A stretch of DNA of 64,000 nt from Axinella damicornis (lineage: Eukaryota; Porifera; Demospongiae; Axinellida; Axinellidae), in NCBI GenBank assembly GCA_963931865.1, contig OZ007516.1:10364785-10428784 (forward strand), read 5' to 3'. This document shows positions 45,233 through 57,112 of the stretch, piece by piece. The stretch's first letter is position 1. Every line of letters starts with the position of its first letter. Below the pieces are notes generated by a model. That model did not search any database and was not told where the DNA came from. It was given only the letters and a program-made list of their open reading frames with translations. The position numbers and the translations under genes are program-made.

Positions 45233-46110
45233 TTATGGAGAGGCAGTCGATGGGGTGGTCATTGTTAAAATTAATGCCAACTCATATACATTTGACCTTC
45301 CCCTTATTAAGGATAGGTGTGCATTGACCCTGTGGTTCAGTTGTTTAGTGTTTTGGCCAACATACTGTTTGCAGCATTCTGTACACTGTATCAAGTATAC
45401 CACCCATTTGGTGTGGCATGTCATGGGGGCCCCATGTTGTATAACTTGAAACATTCGTTTGTCGACCTTAGACTTCACAAAATTGCTTTTGTGGTATAGT
45501 CTTTTGCAGAGACATGGTTTCACTAATTTCCTTTTTGGGAAGAGATTGAAAGGGTACACACTCAATTGTTTGAACGTAGGAGGGGTTTTGTACACAAAAA
45601 ACCCATGAAAATCAGACCGATTGTCTAGTGTGACAGAGAACATATCCGAATTTGTGGACCACTGGCTCTCGAGGGTACAAGTAGTGGTGACAACTTTGTC
45701 GCACCACCTCAACCCAATAAACTAACAGTTGTTACTAGGTCCGCGGCAAGGCCAGCGAACGTAATACCCAATGAATTCTATGGATGATAATTTTTAGAAA
45801 GTACAGCCGTGAGGTTCTGTGGGTCACGGGGGGCTCGCAATAAGTGTGCATCTCTTTGCTGAGCATACCTGACCTCATTAATTTGTCAAGCTTTTTGGAG
45901 ATCATCTGTTTAATGCCACCCGTTGTGTCTGAGGCCAATTGCTGGTAAACCGATTGGTCTGCCAGGTGGTCAAGGGCATTCCTTATGTAGTCATCTATGT
46001 CAATGACCACAGTGGTGGAGCCCTTGTCGGCCTTGTTGATCACAATGCCGTATGGCTCATAGGGTCTATGAGTGCTTTGCGTTCTCCGTAGGATAAATTA
46101 TCCCTTTCGC
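45233..46110 (-). pseudogene. Penelope-like element, RT core deleted, GIY-YIG endonuclease
   Basis: The upstream part (46080-45735) reads PYGIVINKADKGSTTVVI and DYIRNALDHLADQSVYQQL, the start of Penelope-type reverse transcriptase. The next frame (45712-45233) reads VVYLIQCTECCKQYVGQN and HRVNAHLSLIRG, a GIY-YIG endonuclease with linker Cys pairs. The RT catalytic motifs that belong between them are absent, so a large internal deletion joined the ends near 45720. Frameshifts occur upstream of 46050. It lies within the long-TIR transposon. Confidence 0.78.
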
Positions 46111-46567
46111 TCTGTTCATATTGAATGGATGCCAATCTCATTTTCAAGCCATGGACAATATTTTCCAAGGCTTGGTTATCCGTCAGCCAATACCTGTGTT
46201 GGGTATTGATTGGTTTCCTCTTTCCCTCCTCGGCTTATTGTACCTTTCGTACATGGTTTTCATCTTTCCGATGAGATTGTTGGCATCGCAGAGTAAGTCA
46301 TTGGATCCAGCCGTTTAGGCTTGGGGAGTCCTACAACAAAATGCATAATTCATACTGGGATACTACGTAGATAAGTTCATGATATTGTCAGAGATATTTA
46401 CATGCTGGTGGGGGACAGTGATGTGTCCCGGATTGGGCTGGCTGGGGGCTGCTGATTGACCAGCATTGGGGTTCTCTGGCTTGTCCAGCAAATGGGAGCT
46501 CTCCACTTCCATCCCGAGATATGAGGACTCCATTAGGGGCAAAGAGATAACAGTTTCTCTTTGTCCT

Positions 46568-46631
46568 TTCCACGACGCGTTTCGACTTTTAACGGCTGCT
46601 TGGGTGAACGCCAGTCTTCATCAGATATATA
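46568..46631 (-). ncRNA. Hammerhead-ribozyme-like motif of a Penelope-like element
   Basis: On the minus strand CTGATGA (46624-46618) is followed by AGACT, a loop, AGTC, then GAAAC (46583-46579), a very short stem (AC-GC-GT) and a GTC cleavage triplet (46576-46574). This is the core order of a type I hammerhead with stem II GACT/AGTC. Penelope-like elements are known to carry such motifs near their termini. Stem I pairing (ttatatat against gtggaaagg) is weak, so the motif may be inactive. Confidence 0.5.
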
Positions 46632-46649
46632 ATAGTTTGAAAAAGAATT

Positions 46650-47310
46650 TCAAAAGTGCAGAAAATGTGCAATAATTGTTTTAATTAATTTATTATAAAT
46701 TCAGTACTTTCCCCTCAAGGTATTCCTTGGGACTTTTAGTATGTTATGTTATAGAGGACATTTTTCTGTCTAGGAAACAGTTGAAGGACTTGTGTTGCAA
46801 TGATTTAAAACTTTTTTTTTTTAAATGCAGAAAATGCGCAATAATTGTTTTAATTAATTTATAAATGTTACTATTTCAGTACTTTCCCCTCAAGGTATTC
46901 TTTGGGACTTTTAGTATGTTATAGAGGACATTTTTCTGTCTAGGAAACAGTTGAAAGAACTTGTGTTGCAATGATTTAAAAATGTTTTCAAAAAGTACAG
47001 AAAATGTGCAATAATTGTTTTAATTAATTTATGAATGTTACTATTTTAGTACTTTCCCTTCAAGGTATTCTTTGGGACTTTTAGTATGTTATAGAGGACA
47101 TTTTTCTGTCTAGGAAACAGTTGAAAGAACTTGTGTTGCAATGATTTCAAAATATGTTTTTAAAAAATGAAGAAAATGTGCGATAATTGTTTTAATTAAT
47201 TTCTAAATGTTACTATTTCAGTACTTTCCCCTCAAGGTAATACGTGGTACTTTTAGTATGTTATAGAGGACATTTTTCTGTCTAGGAAACAGTTGAAAAA
47301 GCTTGTGTTG
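46650..47310. repeat. Tandem copies of about 150 bp in the right TIR
   Basis: Four imperfect copies of a unit containing gcaataattgttttaattaa, gtactttcccctcaaggta and tatgttatagaggacatttt; part of the long-TIR transposon at 44376-47350. Confidence 0.9.
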
Positions 47311-47671
47311 CAATTTGTTTGAGGTCAAACCCTAAATGGCCTGGACTATAACTACACTGATGCATGCGTGAGCAGTGGATACCAGGCCGCTTTCTCTCCT
47401 CCCATGCGGCCTGGGAACGAGGCTAGGCTATAATCAGGAAGCTATACAACATAACTATAAGAGTAAAATTTTCTGGCTTCATAAAATTTGCAAACCAAGT
47501 TTCGTCCACTTCAGAGGGGTCACTTGCTGAATTGATTTGGAATAATTACCCAAAAGCCAATACTTTGTAGTGCTTGCACGTACATTTCACACCTTAAGGT
47601 TTAGCGACAGTGCTGGAACTGTGTTGAAGATAGCCTCATTCCAAGGCCGTTCCCACCACCAGTATTTCATT

Positions 47672-47871
47672 NNNNNNNNNNNNNNNNNNNNNNNNNNNNN
47701 NNNNNNNNNNNNNNNNNNNNNNNNNNNNNNNNNNNNNNNNNNNNNNNNNNNNNNNNNNNNNNNNNNNNNNNNNNNNNNNNNNNNNNNNNNNNNNNNNNNN
47801 NNNNNNNNNNNNNNNNNNNNNNNNNNNNNNNNNNNNNNNNNNNNNNNNNNNNNNNNNNNNNNNNNNNNNNN
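47672..47871. other. Assembly gap, 200 N
   Basis: A run of exactly 200 N, the usual size for a scaffolding gap of unknown length. Confidence 0.98.
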
Positions 47872-48041
47872 TGTGGAGAGGGGAGAAGTGTGTGGGTGTG
47901 AGGGGGTGGAGGGAGGAAGTGATGCGATCACTTCTACAGGCATATCTTTGTAGCCTCTAATGCAAGCAGGTGTCCCGATCATCGAGCTATTGGAGCTCAG
48001 ATACCTCCTAAAATGCAGTTGCTGATTGCATACCATACACC

Positions 48042-48166
48042 TAGCCTCGTTCCCAGGCCTTCTCACCCCAGCGATTGTCACTTGCAGTACTAACGCGTCA
48101 GTATTGCAAACGCTGGGGTAGTACTGCAAGTGATGGATGGGGTGAGAAGGTCTGGGAACAAGGCTA
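48042..48166. mobile_element. Foldback-family miniature element
   Basis: Ends tagcctcgttcccaggcctt and gtctgggaacaaggcta. The arm ctcaccccagcg pairs with cgctggggtag and, further out, ggggtgagaagg. Flanks ccatacacc and tcatacacg match at 7 of 9, a decayed 9-bp duplication. Confidence 0.82.
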
Positions 48167-48649
48167 TCATACACGTTGGTGGATTACATCCGCATGGCTT
48201 TGATCGTACTGAATTGTTGAGAAGAATTCTCTATGAGCTACTACCGAAGGATATTATCTACTCAATAAAACTCAACGCATATTTTAGAGACTAAAATCAC
48301 AGTTGACAACGTGGCCAAACAATATTTGGGGATTATTTTTTCTCCAGGAATTGCAATTTGAGCACATTCTTCCTAACCATCACATCGCTAGGCCAGCATG
48401 GATACAGTGGTTCACGGAGGAATGCACTTGTAACAGTAGTAAGACAACAGAATGGGAACGGGCATATAACCATCCACTAGTCAGAGCTGAAGACATTGCT
48501 CAGAACACTACGGGGTTAAGCTCAGTTCCCAGCCCCTCCCCCCCCCCCCCACAGCTTTCCATACCTGCATTACGGGTTTTAGTGACCGAGTGCACTTGCT
48601 AACACCCTATAATGCACAGTAATGTTTGAAGTTCAAGGTGACAGGGGGT

Positions 48650-48689
<40 letters not shown>

Positions 48690-48809
48690 GGGATGAGCAA
48701 GACAATGGGGGGGGGGGAGGCAGGGGATGTAGCAAGACAACATAAACTGTTACTCATATTATACCGAAAACAGACGTTGGTCTTTGCAAACTCTGCATTA
48801 CAAGATTTA

Positions 48810-49084
48810 CAGTGGCGGATTTAGGGGGGCCGGTGCAAATGCACCCCCTTTTGGCGGCTAGTAAAAGTAATTTATGTCTATTGTACAGCAGTTTTTGGAT
48901 TTGTTCCGATCATCATTTTTAGTCCCCAGCACTAGACAAGTCACCTTGAATTTCAAAACTCGGGTCAGACGTGTGTCATGAATGCATCGCATTCACGTAA
49001 CCGGTAGTGGGTGTGGCAACACAAAATTGTTTGGCCGCACTTCGCGTGCCAGTGGTTGAACCCCCACTTCTAAATCCGCCACTG
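48810..49084. mobile_element. hAT-like miniature element, 275 bp, 5-bp TSD
   Basis: Ends cagtggcggatttag and (complement) cagtggcggatttag, with attta on both sides (48805-48809 and 49085-49089). Confidence 0.85.
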
Positions 49085-50825
49085 ATTTAGGTACAGTCAT
49101 GTGATCGATCATGTTGTTCTGATCTGTTATGGTTCAGGGTGAGTAACACCATCACTGTAAGCTTCCTTTGCACTGTGTGAGACACTGAAAGTCAACGGAG
49201 GGTTTATCAAAACAATGCCACACAGTGATGGGTTGATATTGCATGGCCTTGCAAAATCAGCTTGCTTTATGGGGTGGGGGTGGGGGCAGGGGAGGGGCAG
49301 GGGATGAGCAAGACAATGGTGGTGGTGGTGGTGGTGGGGGGGGGGGGGGGGGGGGGGGGGGGGGTGGAGGGGGGCTTGGAGCTCTCTCGACGCTCAAAAG
49401 TTATGATGTCATATTGCTGTAGGTGTTGTGGTATGCAGTTAGTTGCCCCCAAAACCATTCTGCTTCTTCTGGGGCTCTCCACGGGGGTTCCTGTATGCAC
49501 ATTGTAATACGCATGATCATCAGAATGCCCAATACTGGAAATTTGGTACCTAGTTCAACTACACATGCCCATTTCTGCTAATGCAGTAGGACAAAGATGC
49601 TGTTTGAGAGCCGTAAAGAGAACACAAAAGAAGACAGAGCATCTTCAAATGGAAGTGCTAATAAATGCATTCATGAGGTAATTAGAATCAGCTGCCTTTG
49701 AGTCCATCACTATCTCCTCCAGCGACACTGAGCTCATTACAGATCAGTCACATGGATTATCCTGAGCTCAGTTACAGAGCATCCTGAGCTCAGCTTGAGA
49801 GTATCCAGCCATCCTTATGGATGTAAGATGAGGGTGTGAAACTGGCGAAGCTCTGGACAAGGAATCAACGTCACTGGACTCTGGGCTCGGTCTTGTATTT
49901 GGCTGGTATATATACCGCCAATACTACTCACCTGTCAATGTCTGATATTTCACCCACCCTTAGGCTATAGGAATTCTAATGCCACTACACCAAGGATATG
50001 GCAAAGCACTTGCACCTGGCAACAACAGCTTCAATTAGTGCAGCTGTTCCAGATGTGCTGGTGCAGTTGCCATGGCAACGTCCCTCCATTTTGGGCTTCA
50101 GAGCTAATACACCCCTTCACTATTATAATCTTCCCCACTACAGTGACAGTCTGCACTGGTTTTCGTCAGCACCATCTGCATATCAGACAATGTAGCTGTG
50201 GGGCATAGCAACCAGTTTGGTTAGGAAGATGTGCATAGTGCTAGCCACAAAATTACACATCTCACTCTATTCTTGTGCACAGCAACTTTGCTACCTTCAA
50301 CAATTACTCCTCCTCACTATCACAAACTGCAATCTTTGCCTGAGTATGTCAGCACAGTCATGCCCCTCAAAGGTCGGGCAGCATGTCCCATTGTCGCCCG
50401 ACCCTTCACAGCCTGGGAACAAGCTGACTACAGTCTGTGAGTAATTGCTAAACAAGCTTCACAATGCGGAAGTAACTACTGCAAGAATGGACTGTCAGCT
50501 GAACTGTGATCCAGTTTCATCCTAGCCTCATTCCCAGGCCCCGAGACTACAGGTCTGCGGAATGTGGAAGCAATTACCAAACAAGCTTTGCGATGGGAAG
50601 TATCTACTAACCAAGTTTCATGTGTTGTGGGGCCAGAGCACTAAGCCCAAGGCCACTGCATGAGCTGTCAGCTGCACTGTGACAAGTTTGATCCTAGCCT
50701 TGTTCCCAGGCCTCGTTCCCACCTCTGGGAATGAGCTTAGTTTTACGTAGTCTCGTTCCCAGACCGTTTATCCAGCGCATGTATCGCTTTCAGTATAACG
50801 CATGGAAATACGGTCTGGTAGGTAT

Positions 50826-53800
50826 AGCCAGCATTCCTTAAACTCCGCCAGAATCCGGGCGGATCCAATCAGATCGTAGAACAAGTAAGGCTCCTCCAGG
50901 ATCTGCTGGACTCCGCATAGGAGCCAGGCCAGGAGGTCCATCAGCAAATAACTATCTGCTCATGGAATGTCAATGGCCTCACTGTCAACAAACTGATTAG
51001 TTTATCTGAGATAATCAACAGATATGATATCATTTTTCTTTGCGAAACGTGGCTAAAACCCAATTACCCTTTCAATCTCAACCTTCAAGGTTACAAATCA
51101 TATTCGGTGTGCCGTTCACAGAGGAATCAAAAAGCAAAAAGAGGCTCCGGTGGTTTATTTTGTTACATTAAAGAAGAGATTACAAATGGGATTGATCGAG
51201 TAAATACTGTATCCCATTCTGAAGATAGACTTTGGTTAAAGCTAGATTCCCAGTTTTTCAGGCTTGAGCAGAGTATCTTTCTATGTCTTACATACATCAC
51301 CCCTGAAAACTCCTGTCACCAATCATCAAGAAACAATCTTTGGAACCTAATTCGACATGAAATTGCTGACTTCTCTTCAGAAGGCCATATAATGCTGATA
51401 GGGGACTTTAATGCACGGACAGGATCACTTCCAGACTATGTAAGTTTTGATTCTAATGACCATATACCTTTTCCTCCAGACTACATTGTGGATACAGAGC
51501 TTCCACGCTCTTCTAAGGATAGCATGTGCAATAACTATGGTAGAGAGCTCCTGGACTTATGTAAAGCCAGCAATCTTAGGATGACTAATGGGCGTTTTGG
51601 GGAAGATAGGGGAATTGGATCCTTCACATGTTTCACTTCCCGTGGGCAAAGCACCGTTGATTACCATATTCTTTCTGAGTCGCTTTTGGGCCGGATAAAG
51701 AACTTTGTAGTTGAGCCGCCCTCTGACATCTCCGATCACTGCCCCTTAATAACCACCTTATACGAGAGCAGCTATTCCACTCATGAATTTGTAAAATTAA
51801 GAAACTCTTCGTCAGTACTCCTTGAGGATATAATGCTCCGAGAAACCCCTGGTTATATTGACCAACCTCCATCCCCCCCAACAAAATACTGCTGGACTCC
51901 CGAGTCAGATAAGGAAGTGACTGCAGTGTTTACGTCCTTGGATTTTAGACAATCTCTTACCCATCTTACAACAGGAATCCAATCCAATTCTGTGGACCAA
52001 AATATTTCCCAATTCACTAACCTACTACAGACAAAGTTATCAGAATGTCCCTCCCTCACTCCAAAGAGGAAACGGAAACCAAACAAGTTTCCAAGAAATG
52101 CCTGGTTTGACGGCGAGTGCAAAGAGCTGAAGAGGAAAGTAAAGAAAGCTGGCAAAGATCTGAAGAAAACCCCCAACACAGATGTTATCAGGCAACAGTT
52201 CTGGGCACTGAGAAAGCAGTTGAAGACCCTCACCCGCAAGAAGAAAAGGCAGGCAACTCGTGACATTCATAAGAAGCTCGAGGATTTCAGAACCAAGAAC
52301 CCACGTGCATTCTGGCAGTATCTTAAGAAAACTTCTGACCTTGATAAGGTTGAGACAATCCATATCCCCCTAGACAGGATGACAGATCATTTCAGAGGTC
52401 TGAACGATGGGCCTCTCCCAAGCCACCTCGTAAGTGCCATCCCAGGACACGAATTTAATGAAGTGACGGATGATGAGATATCGGTAGAGGAGGTGAAGAG
52501 TGCCATCAATAGGCTAAAGAAACACAAAGCACCAGGAATTGACGCGTTGGGATCCCCAGTCTACAAATCTTTCACAGAGCCTTTAATTAACCATTTAACT
52601 GGTCTGTTTAACCAGGTGCTGAGATCAGGAGCCTACCCTAATGCTTGGGCTGTGGGAGTGATCAAACCAATTTTCAAGAACGGAATCAGGTCTGACCCTA
52701 GCAATTACCGAGGAATCACCCTTCTGAACGTGATGGCTAAGCTGTTCTCGGCTATTGTCAATAGCAGACTGGAGTGGTGGGCAGAAACTAACAATGTTTT
52801 GAATGTCACCCAATTTGGTTTTAGAAAGAACCACAGAACAACCGATCCTATTTTCATCATTAACTCCTTGATCCAGCTCTATAAAAAAAGAAAGAAAACA
52901 CTCTTTGCCTGTTTCATTGACTTCAAGAAGGCGTTTGACTCCATTAATCATTCCCTCTTATGGAGAAAACTAGCTAACCTGGGATGCAGTACAACTATCT
53001 TAACAATTCTTCAAAACATGTACAGGAATGCAACATCAGTGGTATGCCTAGAGGGTGAATACTCTGAAAGGTTTCCCTGCAGAAGGGGAGTGCGGCAGGG
53101 ATGTAATCTCAGTCCTCTCCTGTTCTGTTTATTTCTGGCAGATCTTGAGGTGTCCCTGGAAGGCGGAGAGATGGAAGGAGTAAATCTTGTTTCTTCCAAA
53201 CTCCGATTGTTGTTATTCGCCGATGATCTAGTTCTTCTATCTGAATCCACCCAAGACTTACAACTCGCAGTTGACCTACTGAGCGAATACTGTGCCACAT
53301 GGGACTTAAACATCAACCTCATTAAAACCAAGATAATCCCCTTTACCAGCCCCAGGAGATAAATGAACCCTGTACACATCTTTCTTAATGGAGTTGAGAT
53401 CCAAGTCACCAAAGAATACAAGTATTTGGGCTTACTTATGTCCGCCAACGGCTCACTCAAACCAGACATTCACACTCTCGCAGCACAAGCCAATAAAGCA
53501 TTGTTCTCACTCATGAGATCGGCTGCTCGCCTAAAATATCCCTCTCCACGTATATTGTCCCACCTCTTTGACACGCTAGTAAGACCAATTGCAGAGTATG
53601 CATGCGAAGTTTGGTTTCCCTCCAGTGCAGAAGAAATGGAAGTGATCCACAGGAGATTCTGCAAGTTTGCTCTTGGCTTGCCCACATCTGCCACAAACAT
53701 TGCTGCCTATGGTGACATTGGTAGGGTACCCCTATCCATCAGGTACAAACTGACTCTCCTGAAATATTGGGTAAGAATCTCCACTTCCCAAAATATTAGT

Positions 53801-54503
53801 CCCCTCTTGGGAGAGGTCTATGAATTGATCTCCGACGATCCATCCAACACTTGGTTAAGAGAGATCCAGGGAACATTAAATGAAACAGGTTTCTCCTACG
53901 CATGGCCCAACCCTCTAGGAGTCGATCCAACAGAGCTACTCAGCAATCTCCGTCAAAGACTGTCTGACCAATATTTGCAGAAATGGAATGGGTCACTGAC
54001 GGCCTCAAGCAAGCTAAGAACATACAGGCTCTTTAAAAACACCTTGGAGTATGAGCCTTACCTCGACCTACCTCCATACCTCAGAGTCCCTCTCGCACGT
54101 TTCAGATGTAGTGCCCATGGCCTGAAAATCGAGACTGGCCGCTACACTGTCCCAACTCCAACCCCGGTGGAGGAGAGACAGTGCGACCTCTGTGGAGAAT
54201 TAGAAGATGAACAACATTTCTTAATAAATTGTCCATTGCTCAGCAGGCAAAAACTATTTCAACACTGCTCTAAAATACTACCACCATTTGAGCACAAGTC
54301 TCCTACGGACAAGTTCCTCTTCATAATGACTAGCACGGACTCCAAACTGCTGCCACTGCTAGCCCACACAGTACAGCAAGGCTTTCTGTCAAGAGCCCCT
54401 CACTGTGAATCTATCCACTAGCTAGCTAGACGTCTGTTTGTGCAATTTTCCTGACTAATAGGCCCTCCTGGCCTTTATTTGTCATTAAAATTTAATAATA
54501 ATA
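50826..54503 (+). pseudogene. Non-LTR retrotransposon (LINE 2 of window), EN-RT with C-terminal zinc motif
   Basis: One frame runs from 50826 to 54421: the endonuclease (ICSWNVNGL, FLCETWLKPN, LIGDFNA, STVDYHILS, SDHCPL), reverse transcriptase (APGIDALGSP, NYRGITLLN, FIDFKKAFDSINH, RRGVRQGCNLSPLLF, LFADD near 53215), and a tail with a Cys-His motif (CDLCGELEDEQHFLINCP). Only two stops interrupt it: TAG at 50918 and TAA at 53360, both one C-to-T step from Gln codons. The 5' end is truncated at a foldback element (50750-50818); the 3' end is an (aataat)n tail near 54495-54503 rather than a long A-tract. Recently active in evolutionary terms, judging by the small number of breaks. Confidence 0.93.
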
Positions 54504-55360
54504 AGTAATCTCAATAACGTATACAAATATTGATGCCGGAAGTACAGATTCGCCAGCGTGACTTCTGGATTTCAGCGTGTTTAAAATACTGCCAGCGCTA
54601 CTCTCCAATTTCAACAGCATCTCTATGGTCTGGAAGCACGCCTTGGACACGCTGTGAGAAGGTAGAATCTCTTCTTTGCTGCATCCAACACTGACACAGC
54701 TCGCTGATCCCAGAATCCACAGATGGTGAAGTGCCCAGATGCCGACGATTGCGCGAGTCACTCGCAATGCTGCTGCAAAAGGACATTTCCAAACCGAGCC
54801 AAGCACAGCGCTCGTGTGTGTCGGTACAGTACTTGCCGCCTCTAGCTCTAGGTCTTCAAAGGCGGCTTGACTCTTGATGACCACGTGTGAAATTTTGATG
54901 TGTCCTGATAATTTCGACAAGTCTCAATTAACGGTAATGAGACCTCAGGAATGTGCACTATATCTACCAGACCCTTCCTTCCCCGCGTGCGATACTAAAA
55001 GCGATCCGTGCTGGGGTTGGTTGGGTCTGGGACCGAGACTTAAGTTTTACGATACATTAACACTATTGAACTATCATTCCAGTGGGGTACTACAGGGTTT
55101 AATGACTTCTATATGTGTCCCGATTCATGCAATCAACTGTTTATGAACATTCTGCACCCGATAGAGGCCATTAGAAGCAATTCTATTCCCTGCATTTCTC
55201 AGTAACGGTACCGTCAACTCTACCTCTGTGGCCAGAGATACACAGAGCAGGGATCAGGATGCACAAGGCTAGGATATTCAACCACACGAGTTCATGCATA
55301 GGTGCTCGTTCCAGTGCCGTGGTACGAGTTGCTAATAACAAGTTAGCTGTTCACTACCTA
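54504..55360. other. Intergenic sequence with a weak minus-strand exon candidate
   Basis: 54560-54870 on the minus strand has two overlapping open frames with plausible composition (Ser-rich SDSRNRRHLGTSPSVDSG in one), no recognised domain. A foldback element with centre tgcgatactaaaagcga lies at about 54965-55041. Confidence 0.35.
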
Positions 55361-55684
55361 GCTTCGTGTTCAGGGCTCAGAGGTCTGGGGTAGCTTCGTG
55401 TTCAGGGCTCAGAGGTCTGGGGTAGCTTCGTGTTCAGGGCTCAGAGGTCTGGGGTAGCTTCGTGTTCAGGGCTCAGAGGTGGGGGTCTGGGGTAGCTTCG
55501 TGTTCAGGGCTCAGAGGTCTGGGGTAGCTTCGTGTTCAGGGCTCAGAGGTGGGGGTCTGGGGTAGCTTCGTGTTCAGGGCTCAGAGGTCTGGGGTAGCTT
55601 CGTGTTCAGGGCTCAGAGGTCTGGGGTCAGAGGTCAGGGCTCAGAGGTCTGGGGTCAGAGGTCAGGGTTCAGAGGTCTGGGGTA
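55361..55684. repeat. 32-bp tandem repeat array
   Basis: About nine units of gcttcgtgttcagggctcag + aggtctggggta, with some units lengthened to 38 bp by an extra ggtggg. The 3' end has shorter gggtcagaggtcaggg units. Confidence 0.93.
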
Positions 55685-55859
55685 CAAGTCTAGCCTGTGA
55701 GTACGAGCTGGTGGATGTAATCAGAGTCTGATGAAGCATCCGAGAAGGGAGAGGAAGACCTGAGGCTTCATTCTAAAAGGTGAGTCTGCCCTACTGGGTC
55801 CAGTTACCAGTTGCTTGTGTGTACTTTAACTGGGGCAGCCTCATCAGCTAGCCGCCTAT

Positions 55860-56529
55860 TAGGGCTGTGCGATTAAATCGATTTTACCGATTAATCGATT
55901 AACTTCCAATACATCAGCAGAGTATCGGTTAGGGGAATTCCCAATCGATTAATCGCGCACGCGCAGTTTGGCCGCCGCCACGTGGCGCACTTAACGCAAT
56001 AGCGTAAACAGTACGCGGATCGGTTGATAGCTGGAACAGAAGTGGCTGAAAGTGGAAAGATCGATTACCTCAAGGAAGCCAACCTTCTGCCTTCCAAGCA
56101 CGCTGTCAGTCAAGTCTGGGTAGACACAAGATGGAGCCGTCACCGATCACAGGCAAGTAAGTCGTAATCAAGAGCATGCTTGGTGCGCTATCCCTCGCTT
56201 CTTCTGAGCACAATGTGCAGCTACTGTACTGAGGAATGTGCGATCTAGAGGCGGTGGATTAGCAATCCAGACTATGGCCGCTGCTAACATACCTTTGTGA
56301 CGCACCGTGTAGGTGGTGTGCCCTATCGGTGATTGTCATGCTGTGCTGAAGTTCTGTGGAAAATGAACCTATGCTACGTTTCCTTGCTGAAAAGTTCAAT
56401 AAGCCTTCAACACTACACATCTGTGATTCTGTATTGATTGTACCGATTAATCGATTAATCGTGATATTTCATAAGCAGTAATTAGTAATAATCGACAATA
56501 CTGATTATTTCAATAATCGCACAGCCCTA
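55860..56529. mobile_element. hAT element, non-autonomous, 8-bp TSD
   Basis: Ends tagggctgtgcgattaaatc and (complement) tagggctgtgcgattattga, the well-known TAGGGCTGTGCGATTA hAT tip. The 8-bp duplication ccgcctat lies at 55852-55859 and 56530-56537. The interior has an ATG (about 56132) followed by six codons and a splice-donor-like gcaagtaag, but no transposase. Confidence 0.9.
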
Positions 56530-56679
56530 CCGCCTATCAGGTGGATGCAATCAGGGACTGGAATGTCCGCACGGTGAGAGCAAGACCTGAAAATGCTGAT
56601 CTGATAAGGGAAGTACGAAGTCTCAACGATTTATGCTCTAGCCAATAGTAAAACTCCCAATGGACGTCACCCCAAACTC

Positions 56680-56985
56680 TCACCCATTTCTGATGTCTAA
56701 GAGATTGGCAACTCCATTACACAGTGGACATGGCAGCTGTTTAAACAACACCTGAACTGGGAGTGAAGTGCAGTATTCATAGTCCTGATTATGGAGTGCC
56801 CAGTCCTGGCAAGCAGATTCATGAGCAACGAATCTTTTATGGAACACAATCTCAGAGCTATAAATTGGTCTGTTTACACTCAGCAAATTTACAATGACTT
56901 TACGACAATATTGAGCTATGATGTAATGCCCAAACGTGTGTATAGTCTTACAACACCAACTCCATGTCTTGGCACTCCAGTGCAC
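56680..56985 (-). CDS. Candidate exon, unrecognised
   Basis: Open on the minus strand, ending CPLCNGVANLLDIRNG before a possible donor (GGG|GTGAG). Contains Cys pairs and a His-rich segment. No domain recognised; may be chance. Confidence 0.25.
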   Translation of the reverse strand: MHWSAKTWSWCCKTIHTFGHYIIAQYCRKVIVNLLSVNRPIYSSEIVFHKRFVAHESACQDWALHNQDYEYCTSLPVQVLFKQLPCPLCNGVANLLDIRNG

Positions 56986-57112
56986 GTTGAGACAAAAAAA
57001 ACAACAACTTCTAATGTGTGTGTACTACTTAATGGGTACTTGAACCTACTACAAATTCCTTGCAAGGTTTCTAAGTGAGTGACCACTCAGTGACCTGCCA
57101 GGACCAAGTGCA

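Larger units (their letters stand above)
44376..47350. mobile_element. Long-TIR transposon, about 2.98 kb
   Basis: The left end tatagtccaggccacttatg and the complement of the right end tatagtccaggccatttagg continue as matching sequence through gcaacacaagctttttcaac. The right side contains about four tandem copies (about 145-155 bp, 46650-47310) of a unit with ggacatttttctgtctagga; the left side has one. The TA pairs at the tips could be a TA target duplication. The interior holds a zinc-binding frame (44778-44950) and a Penelope-like element. The right TIR ends the recognisable adhesion gene region. Confidence 0.82.
47351..50825. other. Repeat-rich intergenic sequence with gap
   Basis: No supported gene. 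It has a foldback right-end fragment (47365-47427), a 200-N gap (47672-47871), a foldback element (48042-48166), G-rich runs (48644-48686 and 49325-49372), a hAT-like element (48810-49084), short gagctca repeats (49730-49800), and a cluster of foldback pieces at 50525-50818. The last (50750-50818) lacks its right tip where LINE sequence begins. Confidence 0.5.

Noticed and set aside
54492..54920. 142-residue minus-strand frame
   Set aside because: A second overlapping frame is equally plausible and neither has a recognised domain; kept only as a remark.
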